DNA of 64,000 bases from Sympetrum striolatum (GCA_947579665.1 OX388350.1:87687152-87751151); one strand, 5' to 3'; shown: positions 23,500 through 34,922, numbered from the stretch's first letter. Notes: generated from the letters alone by a model not told the origin. Program-made: numbers and translations.

Positions 23500-24603
23500 G
23501 GATACAAATTCACAGCCTAAACTACAAGCGTCATTGATCTGAAATTTTTATGACATATTGGCCATAACGTGAAACCCCCAGGAAAAAAGAGACTTTGATC
23601 CTCAGTGTCATAGGTTCGATTCTAGAGGGCCCCAAAGTCCCGATTTTTCCCGTTTGAATGCATTGCCGTGATTTTCGGGAATTAAAAAAAAATACTTTCC
23701 GGATAGGTAGAGAAGTAAAACTCAAGGTGCCTATATTTATGGTCTTGGACTTTCGAAAACATCAATGACTTTTACAAAAGTTATCCTGGGTTCGATGCTA
23801 GGACGATGCAAAGATCTGCCCTTTAAAATACATGGGAGCCGTTATTCATTATTTTTTTAGATGCACTTATCGAAATGATAGGATGTTCGTGCTTGGCTGG
23901 AAGATGTATGGTACGAATAAGTTTTAGAAAAAAATTTTCATAAGACCGTACTGTTCCTGGGTTCGAAGCCAGAGCACAATAACGTGTCTCTCATAAGGAA
24001 TATAAAGGAAAAGTAGGACGTCATTTGAGGCAGTTGTAACCAATATTTCTGCTTGAATTTGCATACGCGGTTAGAGATGGTGTTTTTCTTTTGTGCTGCA
24101 TAGAAAGTATTGCCTGAAAGACCCGGGTTCGATGCCGGGCAGTAAAAATATCACCCATATATAATACTATGGGGTATCTTTTCATAATTTTTTTATGCAT
24201 TTATCGATATGTAAGGGAGCTCTTGCTTAGATGGAAGATGTATATTAACACTTTGTTTAAGAAAAAAAATAGATAAGACCATGCTGTTCCTGGGTTCGAT
24301 GCCAGAGCACATTATAATTTCTCAAATAAGGAGTGTATGTGAATAGTAGGACGTCGTTTGAGGTAGTTGCACCTAATAGTTTTGCTTGAATTTTCACACA
24401 TAGTTTGATATAGTAATTTTCTATTTTGCTGCATAGTAAGTACACCAGGAAGACCGGGGTTCGCTGCCAGGTGATTAAATTGCAGCGAATTCTACGAATA
24501 TTTTGAATTTTTTTTTTCTTTTGATGTCCGTCCCGGTATATGATGCCGATATGAAATTAGTGTTGTCGATCTGCTTGCAGTATGCAAGCTACATTTTACT
24601 CGT
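23500..24603 (+). mobile_element. Array copy 22 (group B), reference copy
   Basis: Clean B copy of about 1104 bp. The TTCGA cores begin at 23615, 23791, 23962, 24128, 24295 and 24460 (TTCGC at the last), giving spacings of 176, 171, 166, 167 and 165 bp. Core 4 forms a perfect CCCGG/CCGGG stem around the loop GTTCGATG. Copies 34 (inverted) and 55 are near-identical relatives. It abuts copy 23 tail to tail through 8 bases of TA. Confidence 0.87.
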
Positions 24604-24611
24604 ATATATAT

Positions 24612-25690
24612 ACGAGTAAAATGTAGCTTGCATACTGCAAGCAGATCGGTAATACTAATTTCATGCCGGCATCGCATCGGGACTGTCGTCAAAAAAAAAA
24701 AAGGATTGAAATTCTTCATAAAATTCGCTGAAATTTCATCGTCTGGCATCGAACCCGGGTCTTTACTGGTGAACGTTCTATGCAGCACAATAGAAGATCA
24801 CCATCTCTAACTATGTGTGAAAATTCAAGCAGAAATATTGGCTATAACTGCCTCAAAAGATGTTCTAATTTTCACGAATGTAAATGGCTCTCTGGATTCG
24901 AACCAAGGACGATCTTGGAAATCTAAAACATGATTTTGAAATGTCTCTATAATTTCTATCTACATGCTGAATTTCAAGTTTCTATATTGTTGGGAAAGGG
25001 TTCAAAATATTTATTGAAAATCGGATCAGTTACTGACATTAGAGACGCCTGGTGTCGAACCCAGGACACATTGACAGCTGGGAATGCACAGTTTGATTTG
25101 TATACACTTAGTCTTTCTTAGTGCAAAGTTTGAAGTCTTTATCGTGCCGGGATGTACCTAAAATTTGTTTCCGTTATCTCCGTAAGAAATGCATTGAGGA
25201 ATTTAAATAGCCCTCTGGGATCGAACCAAGGACCAACAGCGAATATGTAAAATTTGATTATTAAATATATTTATGATATCTAAACCCATGCTGAATTTCA
25301 AGTTTCCATGCCATCGGGAAAGGGTCCAAAAAAAATCTTTAAAATCGCCACAATGCATTTTAAACGGCCGATTTTTGCCTCGACCTAGCATCGAACCCAG
25401 GATATTTTTAGTAAAACTCATTTATGTTTTCGATAGATAATGACCATATATATCGGCTCCTTGAGTTCAAAGTTGCTACCTATACGGCAAGTATTTTTTA
25501 AAAATTCCCGAAAATCAAAGCAATGCATTTAAACGGGAAAAATCGGAACTTTGGGGCCCTCTGGAATCGAACCCATGACACTGAGGTTCAAAATCGCAAT
25601 TTTTCTGGCGGCTACACATTATGGCCAATATGTCGTAAAAATTTCAAGCCATTGACGCTAGTGGTTTAGCCTGTGACTTTGTATCCTCTC
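24612..25690 (-). mobile_element. Array copy 23 (group A)
   Basis: Full-length A copy on the minus strand with six cores, inverted relative to copy 22. The two 3' termini form a perfect ACTCGT-(TA)n-ACGAGT palindrome, as at copies 3 and 4. Confidence 0.87.
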
Positions 25691-25788
25691 TATATATATA
25701 TATATATGAATATATATATATCTATTATATATAGACGCTTCTCCGGATATACCTATATATAAGTTATATATATATATATATATATATA
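25691..25788. repeat. Spacer: (TA)n and variant TCCGGA module
   Basis: A TA tract, a variant module (TATATAGACGCTTCTCCGGA), then an AAGTTATATA stretch and a second TA tract. The same arrangement recurs at 49619-49724 and, inverted, at 51925-52016. Confidence 0.73.
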
Positions 25789-26898
25789 GGGGATCAAAAG
25801 TTTTACCATGTTCCACAAGTGCCAAAGACTTGAAATTTTTACGACGAATTGGCCATAACGTGTAACCTCCAGGAAAAAGCCGACATTGAACCTCGGTGTC
25901 ATGGGTTCGATTCCAGAAGGCCCCAAAGTCCCGATTTTCTCCATAAGGATACATGGTGGCGATTTTCAAAATTTTTTAAATAATACTTCCCGGACAGGTA
26001 GCGATTCGAAATTCAAGGACCTTAGAGATATGGTCAAGAACTATTATAAACATTAATGATTACTGATGAGAACGTCCTGGGTTCGACGCTAGGACGATTC
26101 AAAAATCCCGCATTTAAAATGCATGGGGATAGTTTTTCATTAATTTTTTTGATGCACTTACCGGAATGTAAGGAACTTTTCGCTCTGCTAGAAGATATAT
26201 ATTGAGAAATGGTTTAAGAAAAAAAATTTCTTAAGCCTGTACTATTCCTGGGTTCGATGCCAGAGCACATTAACTTTTCTCTCATAAGGAATATAAGGGA
26301 AAAGTAAGTCGTCGTTTGAGGCAGTTGCAGCCAATATTTCTGCTCGAACTTTTACACATTGTTAGAGATAGTGATCTTCTATTATGTTGCATAGGAAGTA
26401 TTACCAGAAAGATCCGGGTTCGACGCCGGGTGGCAAATATGTCTCCCGTATAAAATACATTGGTTTAGTATTTCATTATTTTTTTGATGCACTTATCGAA
26501 ATGATAGGAAGTTCGTACTTGGCTGGAAGATGTTTGAAAAGAATTGGTTTTAGAAAAAAAATCAGATAACACCGTACTATTCCTGGGTTCGATGCCAGAG
26601 CACATTAGCATTTCTATCATAAGGAGTATAAGGGAAACGTAGGACGTCGTTTGAGGCAGTTGCAGTTAATATTTCTACTTGAATTTTCACACATAGTTAC
26701 AGATGGTGATCTGCTATGGTTCTGCATAGTGAGTATGACCGGGAAGACCTGGGTTCGATGCCAGACGAATAAATTGCAGCGGAAATTAAGAATATTTTCT
26801 AACCATTTTTTTTTCTTTTGAGGACTCACTCTATGTGATGCCGACAAAAAACTTTTGTTATCGATGTGCTTGCAGTATGCAAGCTACGTTTTACTCGT
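25789..26898 (+). mobile_element. Array copy 24 (mosaic D/B)
   Basis: Copy of about 1110 bp with a group D start (GGGGATCAAAAG) followed by a B-type middle (ATGCACTTACCGGAATG; CTCATAAGGAATATAAGG). Core 4 is GGTTCGACGCCGGG with a strong CCGG/CCGG stem. It is closely similar to copy 46. Confidence 0.84.
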
Positions 26899-26949
26899 AT
26901 GATATATGAATGAATCCGGAGAAGCATCTATATATAATAGATATATATA
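26899..26949. repeat. Spacer with TCCGGA module
   Basis: One inverted module and TA bases leading into copy 25. Confidence 0.7.
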
Positions 26950-28028
26950 GGGGATCAAAATTCTAACCATGTTCCACAAGTGCCACAGACTTGAAATTTT
27001 TACGACATTATGGCCATGACGTGTAACCTCCAGGAAAAAGCGGACCTTGAACCTCGGTGTCATGGCTTCGATTCCAGAAGGCCCCAAAGTCGCGATTTTC
27101 CCCATAAGATTACATGGCGGGGATTTTCGAAAATTTTTTTGAGGCACTTTCCGGAAAAGGAGAGAGTTGAAATTCGAGGGATCGCTAGATGCCGTGCATA
27201 TCTAAAGGAATCCATAATGACATCTACGAATATTATCCTTGGTTCGATGCTAGGTCGGAGCAAAAATCGGCCGATTAAAATGCATTGCGGCGATTTTTAA
27301 GATTTTTTTTTAACCCTTTTCCGATGGCATAGAAACTTGAAATTCGGCATGGCGTTAGCTATCATATTTATGTTTCATAATCAAATTTTACATACTCCCT
27401 TATGGTCCTTGGTTCGATCCCAGAGGGCCATTTACATTCCTCAATGCATTTCTTATGGAGATTACGGAAACACATTTTAGGTGCTTCCCGATATTATATC
27501 TACTTGAAACTTTGCATAAGATAAGATCAAGTCATTACTAATCAAATTGTGAATTCACAGCTACCAATGTTTCATGGTTTCACCACCAGGCGTCTCCACA
27601 ATCAGTAAATGATCCGATTTTAAAGAATTTTTTGGAACCATTTCCCAATTATATAGAAACTTGAAATTCAGCATACAGATAGAGATTATAGATACATTTC
27701 AGGAACATGTTCTAGATTCCCACGATCGTCCTTGGTTCGAATCCAGAGAGCCATTTACATTCGTGAAAAGTAAAACGTCGTTTGAAGCAGTTGTAGCAAA
27801 TATTTCTGCTTGAATTTTCACACATAGTTAGATATAGTGATCTTCTATTGTGCCGCTTAGTATGTTCACCAGGAAGACCCGGGTTCGATGCCAGACGCTA
27901 AAATTGAAGCGAATTTTAAGAAAATTTTCAATCCTTTTTTTTTTCTTTTGAGGACCGTCCCGATATAATGCCGATATGAAATTAGTGTTGTCTATCTGCT
28001 TGCAGTATGCAAGCTGCATTTTACTCGT
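26950..28028 (+). mobile_element. Array copy 25 (group D)
   Basis: Full-length D copy of about 1079 bp. Core 1 is ATGGCTTCGATTCC (one base changed) and core 4 is decayed to GGTTTCACCACC. The hairpin and terminus are intact. Confidence 0.85.
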
Positions 28029-28063
28029 ACCTATATACACACTCACTCATTCATTCATTCATA
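28029..28063. repeat. Spacer: (CATT)n tract
   Basis: CACTCACT and CATTCATT tetranucleotides, the inverse of the TGAATGAA tract at 14137. No module is present. Confidence 0.7.
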
Positions 28064-29525
28064 GGGCATCAAAAGTCTAAGCATGTTCCACAAGTGCCAC
28101 TGACTTGAAATTTTTACGACATATTGGCCATATCCTGTAACCTCCAGAAAAAATCCGACATTGAACCTCAGTGTCATGGGTTTGATTCCAGAAGGCCCCA
28201 AAGTCCCGATTTTCTCCATAAGGATATATGGTGAAGATTTTCGAAAATTTTTTTGAGGCACTTCTCGGAAAGGTAGAGAGTTGAAATTCAAGGGATCGCT
28301 AGATGCCGTGGATATCCAACGAAAATAAAAAAGACATCGACAAACATGGTCCATGGTTCAATGCTAGGTCGGGGCAAAAATCGGCCGTTTAAAATGCATT
28401 GCGGCGATTTTGACGATTTTTTTTGAATCCTTTCCCGATAACATAGATACTTGAAACTCGGCACGTGGATAGATATCATGAATAGGTTTCATAATCAAAT
28501 TTTACATATTTGCTGATGGTCCTTGGTTCGATCCCAGAGGACCATTTGCTTTTCTCAATGCATTTCTTACGGAGATAACGGAAACAAAATTTAGGCACTT
28601 CCCGGCATGGTATCTACTTCAAACTTTGCATGTTATTATTGAGGCACTTCCCGGAAAAGTAGAGAGTTGAAATTCGAGGGATCGCTAGAAGCCGTACATA
28701 TCCAACGAAAACCAAAAAGACATCTTCGAATATTGTCCATGGTTCGATGCTAGGTCGGTGCAAAAATCGGCCGTTTAAAATGCATTGCGGCGATTTTTAA
28801 GATTTTTTTTTATCCTTTCCCGATAACATGGATACTTGAAACTCGGCACGTAAATAGATATCATGAACATATATTTAATAATCAAATTTTAGATGTTCGC
28901 TCATGATCCTTGGTTCGATCCCAGAGGGACATTTGCAATTCTCAATGCATTTCTTACGGAGATAACGGAAACAAAATTAAGGTACTTCCCGGCATGCTAT
29001 CGACTTCAAACTTTGCATGATAGAAGAGTAAGTCTTAACAAATCAAACTGTGCATACACAGCTTACACTATTTCCTGGGTTCGACACCAGGTGTCTCTGC
29101 AATCAGAAGTTTATACGATTTTTAGGAATTATTTTGAAAACTTTCCAAATAATATAGAAACTTGAAATTCGGCATGTAGATAGATATTATAAATTACTTT
29201 CAGAAACATATTTTAGATATTCAAGATCGACCTTGGTTCGAATCCAGAGAGCCATTTACATTCGTGAAAATTAGAACGTCTTTTGAGGCAGTTGTAGCCA
29301 ATATTTCTGCTTGAATCTTCACACATAGTTAGAGACGGTGATCTTCTATTGTGCTGCATAGTAATTTAACAGTAAGACCCGGGTTCGATGCCAGACGATA
29401 AAATGCAGCAAATATTAAGAATATTTTAAAAATTTTTTTGCTCTTTTGAGAACCGTCCCGATATGATGCCGATATGAAATTAGTATTGCCGATCTGCTTG
29501 CAGTATGCAAGCTACTTTTACTCGT
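28064..29525 (+). mobile_element. Array copy 26 (group D), internally duplicated
   Basis: Oversized copy of about 1462 bp. A segment starting at the GAGGCACTTC landmark occurs at about 28254 and again at about 28638, so roughly 380 bp (two subrepeats) is duplicated. This gives eight core positions instead of six. The first two are decayed (GGTTTGATTCC, GGTTCAATGC). Duplication by whole subrepeats suggests unequal exchange between cores. Confidence 0.85.
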
Positions 29526-29569
29526 AATAGATATATAGACGTTTCTCCGGATATACCTATATATATATA
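29526..29569. repeat. Spacer with variant TCCGGA module
   Basis: One variant module (TTTCTCCGGATATACC) and a TA tract leading into copy 27. Confidence 0.7.
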
Positions 29570-30647
29570 GGGGATCAAAATTCTAACCATGTTCCACAAG
29601 TGCCAATGCCTTGAAATTTTTACGACATATTGGCCATAACGTGCAACCTCCAGGAAAAAGCCGACTTTGAACCTCAGTGTCATGGGTTCGATTCCAGAAG
29701 GCCCCAAAGTCGCGATTTTCCCCATAAGATTACATGGCGGGGATTTTCGAAAATTTTTTTGAGGCACTTCCCGGAAAGGGAGAGAGTTGAAACTCGATGG
29801 ATTGCTAGATGCCGCGCATATCTAAAGGAAACCATAAAGACATCTACGAATATTATCCTTGGTTCGATGCTAGGTTGGGGCAAAAATCTGCCGTTTAAAA
29901 TGCACTGTGGCGATTTTTAAGATTTTTTTTGGATCCTTTGCCGATGGCATAGAAACTTGAAATTCGGTATGAGGTTAGACACTATAAAAATATATCTTAA
30001 TCGAATTTTACATATTCGCTGATGGTCCTTGGTTCGATCCCAGAGGGACATTTGAATTCCTCAATGCATTTCTTACGGAGATAACGGAAACAAATTTTAG
30101 GTACTTTCCGGCACGATATCGATTTCAAACTTTGCATATAGAAAGATCAAGTCCATACAAATCAAACAGTGCATTCACAGCTATCAATGTGTCCTGGGTT
30201 CGACACCAGGTGTCTCTGCAATCAGAAGTTGATCCGATTTTTAGGAATTATTTTGAAACCTTTCTCTATATTATAGAAACTTGAAATTCGGCATATAGAT
30301 AGAGATCATAAATATCTTTCAAAAACATTTTTTAGATTTCCAAGATCGTCCTTGGTTCGAGTCCCGAGAGCCATTCACATTCGTAAAAATTAGAAAGTCT
30401 TTTGTGGCAGTTGTAACCAATATTTCAGCTTGAATTTTCACACATAGTTAGAGATGGTGATCTTCTATTTTGTTTCATAGTAGGTTTACCAGTAAGACCC
30501 GGGTTTGATGCCAGACGATAAATTTCAGCGAATTTTCAGAAAAAATTAAATCTTTTTTTTTTTTTTTTGAGGACCGTCCCGATATAATGCCGATATGAAA
30601 TTAGTGTTGTCGATCTGCTTGCAGTATGCAAGCAACATTTTACTCGT
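29570..30647 (+). mobile_element. Array copy 27 (group D)
   Basis: Full-length D copy of about 1078 bp with six cores. Its 3' half closely matches copy 20, including the core 6 change GGTTTGATGCC. It is very similar to copy 52 in its 5' half. It is the last array copy before the two H elements. Confidence 0.86.
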
Positions 30648-30789
30648 ATAATATAATAGATATATAAAGCTGCAAATCCTACTGATTGACACAAATTCCT
30701 GGGCATTTTTAAGCGAGCTAGAAGGCTGAAATTTTCAGAAGAGATTCATAATTGACAGTCGAGTCGGGAAAAAATCGAAAATTCCCAGA

Positions 30790-30850
30790 TTTTGTCCTAG
30801 GTTTGAGCCCAGAGACGATTATATTTTTCAATGTATTTAAACGGGGTTAA
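30790..30850 (+). repeat. Relic single array subrepeat in H1
   Basis: CCTAGGTTTGAGCCCAGAG followed by CAATGTATTTAAACGGG aligns with the core and downstream block of array subrepeats (CCTTGGTTCGATCCCAGAG; AATGCATTTAAACGGG). This is the main evidence that the array unit came from the 5' region of an H-type element. Confidence 0.65.
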
Positions 30851-32064
30851 CGAAAAATGGCCATGCAGAGCAAATTTCTTTCGTTAATTAAAATGTAAAA
30901 AAGTAACCGTAAAGCTTTTGAACTTGGTTTGTAATACGTCTAAAAGATCAAAGTTTACTTTTCTTTGCGACCGATTTTAACATGCCGGCAAGAAATTTGC
31001 AAAATTTTAGTTTGAACGCTAATTTATTACGTTAATTTATGCTCATTTCGAAAATTAAATCTATGACAACGACCATTGTTTGAATCGAAAACAAGTTTGT
31101 TTACGATCCTATTTTCATACGCCATGATAAAGGTTTGATACATTTTTAATTATTTTAAACGTTTCCTTCGATATATGTTATTACTGAATGCTGACAAATG
31201 TAAATTTCATCAAAATAGACAGTAGATATCTGCACAGTCAATGAATCAATCGTGAATGCATGCTGTGATAACATAAGTTTATGTAGAGGATACGAGACTA
31301 TTTATCAACAAAGATAATCGGAAAAGTCATGTAAGTAGTGAGATTATGCGAGGAATTAATTGAAAAGTCACCACTGAATCTATATAAGAGGGATAGGAAA
31401 GCAATTAGGATGAAAAATACTCTTTAATTACTGATGAAGGACGTATTATACCGGATCAAGTCTACCTATGCCTGAGTAAAAGTAAGTACAACTGAAAGTT
31501 ACATAATCCTAAATTATTACTATCAGAATATTAATGCAAATTAATAGTTTTAACGTCAATCTGTAGAAATAATAGAAATAATAAGTTCTTTTTCTACGTT
31601 TCTTTAATTATACGTAGTATATTACGTAAATACGTAATGAATCCAAAAATTCGCAAAAATCTACACATGAAATAAACTGATTTCCTTGAACGACCTTCTG
31701 ATTACGTTGTTCTACGCTGGATAATTCTTGGTTAGTAAAAACAATCTTTGCATGTATCATTGTATGAATATTATTTTCTCATCTTCTCAAAACGGGCTTT
31801 AGAATAAAGTTCTTTTTCTACGTTCTTTAAAACTATTTACATAATTACGTTGCCTATTGTCTATTTGTTTATTTAATTAGAAACTGAGCTCATTGTCGTG
31901 GTAGACGCCATTTAATGAACATAGGATTCAATTGCAGTATGTCTTACACTGAACCGAGTACTTCAGGTAACGAATCGTCTATCGAATTCTCGCCTTTTTA
32001 TTTTATGCAGATATTTATTCTAACTTAACATTCTTAAGCTTATTTCTATAAATTACTTTTACGA

Positions 32065-32187
32065 ATGCATATTAAAACGACGTCGTCGCCGCTGCTAGAT
32101 TCATCGCGGTGGGATCCCGAAAGAGATACCACGGAATCAGCCGATCGCCGCGGAAACCTTCGACCTTATATATTCATTGAGGAATGA
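32065..32187 (+). pseudogene. Short reading frame upstream of helicase remnant (H1)
   Basis: A 40-codon frame starting ATG at 32065 and stopping at TGA 32185, in the same phase as the helicase remnant that follows. The product is rich in charged residues (SSRWDPERDTTESADRRGN) and I do not recognise it. The same frame and stop occur in H2 (34180-34302). It may be a decayed upstream part of the helicase frame, or an exon edge. Confidence 0.35.
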
Positions 32188-32367
32188 AATCCAAAACTAA
32201 GTAAGGTAAGAATTGATTTGAGAAGCGACGTGTTTTCACATTGCCAGCTTTATGTCGCGCTAGGAAGAGTACGTTCCTCAGAAAATATCAGGGTGTTACT
32301 TTCACTGGAAAGGATATTTGATAATATTCCGCACGCCGTCAATATTGTCCTCATCATCATATGGTGA
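32188..32367 (+). pseudogene. Helitron/Pif1-like helicase C-terminal remnant (H1)
   Basis: From about 32206 the frame reads IDLRSDVFSHCQLYVALGRV, followed by RSSENIRVL, and stops at 32365. This matches the C-terminal motif of Pif1-family helicases carried by Helitrons, whose family form is close to F-[ST]-HGQ-LYVALSRV. Two usually conserved positions are changed: G to C in SHCQ and S to G in ALGRV. Only the last ~54 codons remain, with an in-frame stop just upstream (32185), so it is a fragment. It lies on the same strand as the 3' hairpin, as expected for Helitron polarity. Confidence 0.75.
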
Positions 32368-34179
32368 TCTGCCCGGAAGCAGGCGCCGCGGCCATAGGAT
32401 TCAATTGGAGTATGTCTTGCACTAAACCGAGTATATACCACAGGTAACGAATCGTCTATCAATTTCTCGCATTTTAATTTTATGCAGATTTTTATTTTAA
32501 CTTTACTTTGGCGCATTCCCTTAATTTAACATTACGAATGTGTATTCATTAAGGACTCAACTCCAAAATTCCCGTATCAAATGAACATGAAAGGCCTTCG
32601 AAGTACTTATTCTATTATTGTATTATTTGATGAATCTCGATCTTAGATTTAAAATTATGTATACTAAAGGCAATTGCATAATTAAAAAGGAGCATAAATA
32701 TAGCGTGTAGACCCATAACTTGGGGTAGTATCCCTTAATAATTTTCTTTGCTTGCAGTTTGCAAGCACCCATTTACTAGTAATAGATAAAGCTGCAAATC
32801 CTACTGATTGACACAAATTCCTGGGCATTTTTAATCAAGCTAGAAAGCTGAAATTTTCAGGAGAGATTCATAATTCACAGTCGAGTTGGGAAAAAATCGA
32901 AAATTTCCAGATTTTGTCCTAGAATTGAGCCCAGGGACGATTATATTTTTCAATGTAATTAAACGGGAAAAACGAAAAATGGACATGCGGCGCAAATTTG
33001 TTTCGTTATTTAAAATGTGTAAAAGTAGGCGTACGGCAGTGGGACTTGGTTTATATTACGTATAAAAGATCAAAGTTTTCTTTTCTTTTCGACCGATTTT
33101 AACATGCCGGCAATAAATTTGCAAAATTTTAGTTTGAACGCCAATTTATTGCGTTATTTTCTGCTCATTTCGAAGATTAAATCTATGACAACGACCATTG
33201 TTTAAATCGAAAACAAGTTTGTTTAGGATCCTATTTTCATACGCCATGATAAAGGTTTGATGCATTTTTAATTATTTTAAATGTTTCTTTCGATGTATGT
33301 TATTAATGAATGCTGAAAAATGTAAATTTCATCAAAATAGGCAGTAGATATCTGCACAGTCAATGAATCAATCGTGAATGCATGCTGTGATAACATAAGT
33401 TTATGTAGAGGATACGAGACTATTTATCAACGAAGATAATCGGAAAAGTCATGTAAGTAGTGAGATTATGCGAGGAATTAATTGAAAAGTCACCACTGAA
33501 TCTATATAAGAGGGATAGGAAAGCAATTAGGATGAAAAATACTCTTTAATTACTGATGAAGGACGTATTATACCGTATCAAGTCTACCTGAGTAAAAGTA
33601 AGTACAACTGAAATTTACATAATCCTAAAATATTACTATCAGAATATTAATGCAAATTAATAGTTTTAAAATCAATCTGTAGAAATAATAGAAATAATAA
33701 GTTTTTTTCTACGTTTCTTTAATTAAACGTAGTATATTACGTATTTCAACTTTAATCGAAATGAAAAACAAAAATCTACACATGAAATAAACTGATCTCC
33801 TTGAACGACCTTCTGATTACGTTGTTCTACGCTGGATAATTCTTGGTTAGTAAAAACAATCTTTGCATGTATCTTTGTATGAATATTATTTTCCCATCTT
33901 CTCCAAACGGGCTTTAGAATAGTGTTATTTTTCTACGTTCTTTAAAACTATTTACATAATTACGTTGCCTATTGTATATTTGTTTATTTAATTAGAAAAG
34001 GAGCTCATTGTCGTGGTAGACGCCATTTAATGAACATAGGATTCAATTGCAGTATGTCTTACACTGAACCGAGTACTTCAGGTAACGAATCGTCTATCGA
34101 ATTCTCGCCTTTTTATTTTATGCAGATATTTATTCTAACTTAACATTCTTAAGCTTATTTCTATAAATTACTTTTACGA

Positions 34180-34302
34180 ATGCATATTAAAACGTCGTCG
34201 TCGCCGCTGCTACGTTCATCGCAGTGGGATCCCGAAAGAGATACCACGGAATCAGCCGATCGCCGCGGAAACCTTTTACCGTACATGTTCATTGAGGACT
34301 GA
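34180..34302 (+). pseudogene. Short reading frame upstream of helicase remnant (H2)
   Basis: This is the counterpart of 32065-32187 in H1: 40 codons, the same start context and the same TGA stop position, with a few amino-acid differences. Conservation of the stop in both copies means it predates the H1/H2 duplication. Confidence 0.35.
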
Positions 34303-34482
34303 AATCCAAAACTAAGAAAGGTAGGAATTGATTTGAGAAGCGACACGTTTTCACATTGTCAGCTGTATGTCGCGCTAGGAAGAGTACGTTCCTCAGAAAA
34401 TATCAGGGTGTTAGTGTCACCAGAAAGGATATTTGATAATATTCCGCACGCCGTCAATATTGTCCTCATCATCACATGGTGA
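34303..34482 (+). pseudogene. Helitron/Pif1-like helicase C-terminal remnant (H2)
   Basis: From 34321 the frame reads VGIDLRSDTFSHCQLYVALG, followed by RVRSSENIRVLV, and stops at 34480. The GIDLR form is closer to the family pattern than the VRIDLR of H1. It shares the SHCQ and ALGRV changes with H1 and is equally truncated. Confidence 0.75.
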
Positions 34483-34892
34483 TCTGCCCGGAAGCAGGCG
34501 CCGCGGCCATAGGATTCAATTGGAGTATGTCTTGCACTAAACCGAGTACATACCACCGGTAACCAATCGTCTATCGATTTCTCGCATTTTTATTTTATGC
34601 AGATTTTTATTCTAAGTTTACTTTGGCTTATTCCCTTAATTTAACTTTACGAATGTGTATTCATTAAGAACTCAACTCTAAAACTCCCGTATCAATTAAA
34701 CGTGAAATGCTTTCCAAATAATTAGTCAATTATTATATTATTTGTTGAATCTCGATCTCACATTTCAAAATTATGTATACGATAGACCGTGGTATAATTA
34801 AAAAGAAACATAATATAACATATATACCGATTACTCAGGATAGTATCCCTTAATGATTTGCTTTGCTTGCAGTTTGCAAGCACCCATTTACT

Positions 34893-34922
34893 ATTTCATA
34901 TATATACCCAGATACCCAGATA
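34893..34922. repeat. Spacer with ATACCCAG tandem
   Basis: A short ATTTCATATATATACCCAG stretch links H2 to copy 28. The same ATACCCAG tandem occurs before copy 8. Confidence 0.65.

Larger units (their letters stand above)
30666..32779 (+). mobile_element. Helitron-like element H1 (decayed, partial)
   Basis: An element of about 2.1 kb starting AAAGCTGCAAATCC and ending GCTTGCA-gtt-TGCAAGC plus ACCCATTTACTAGT. This is the same hairpin and nearly the same terminus as the array copies. Its first ~200 bp contains one relic core (CCTAGGTTTGAGCCCAGAG, about 30797) followed by CAATGTATTTAAACGGG, which matches the array subrepeat. It carries a Helitron helicase tail (32188-32367). An internal direct repeat sits at about 31921-32030 and 32396-32510 (AGGATTCAATTG to TTTTATGCAGAT). 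No Rep domain or full helicase remains, so it could not act alone. H2 is a tandem copy. Confidence 0.72.
32788..34892 (+). mobile_element. Helitron-like element H2 (decayed, partial)
   Basis: Second tandem copy of the H element, highly similar to H1 along its length and starting 8 bases after the H1 terminus. It has the same relic core near the 5' end (here CCTAGAATTGAGCCCAGG, more decayed), helicase remnant, internal direct repeat and hairpin (GCTTGCA-gtt-TGCAAGC). The end reads CATTTACT and then goes into spacer, so the last bases (AGT) of H1 are missing. The block equivalent to 31631-31660 of H1 is replaced by unrelated sequence. Confidence 0.72.

Noticed and set aside
32250..32516. Minus-strand 88-codon frame over the helicase region of H1
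   Set aside because: It is the shadow of the plus-strand frame that encodes the recognisable QLYVALGRVRS helicase motif.
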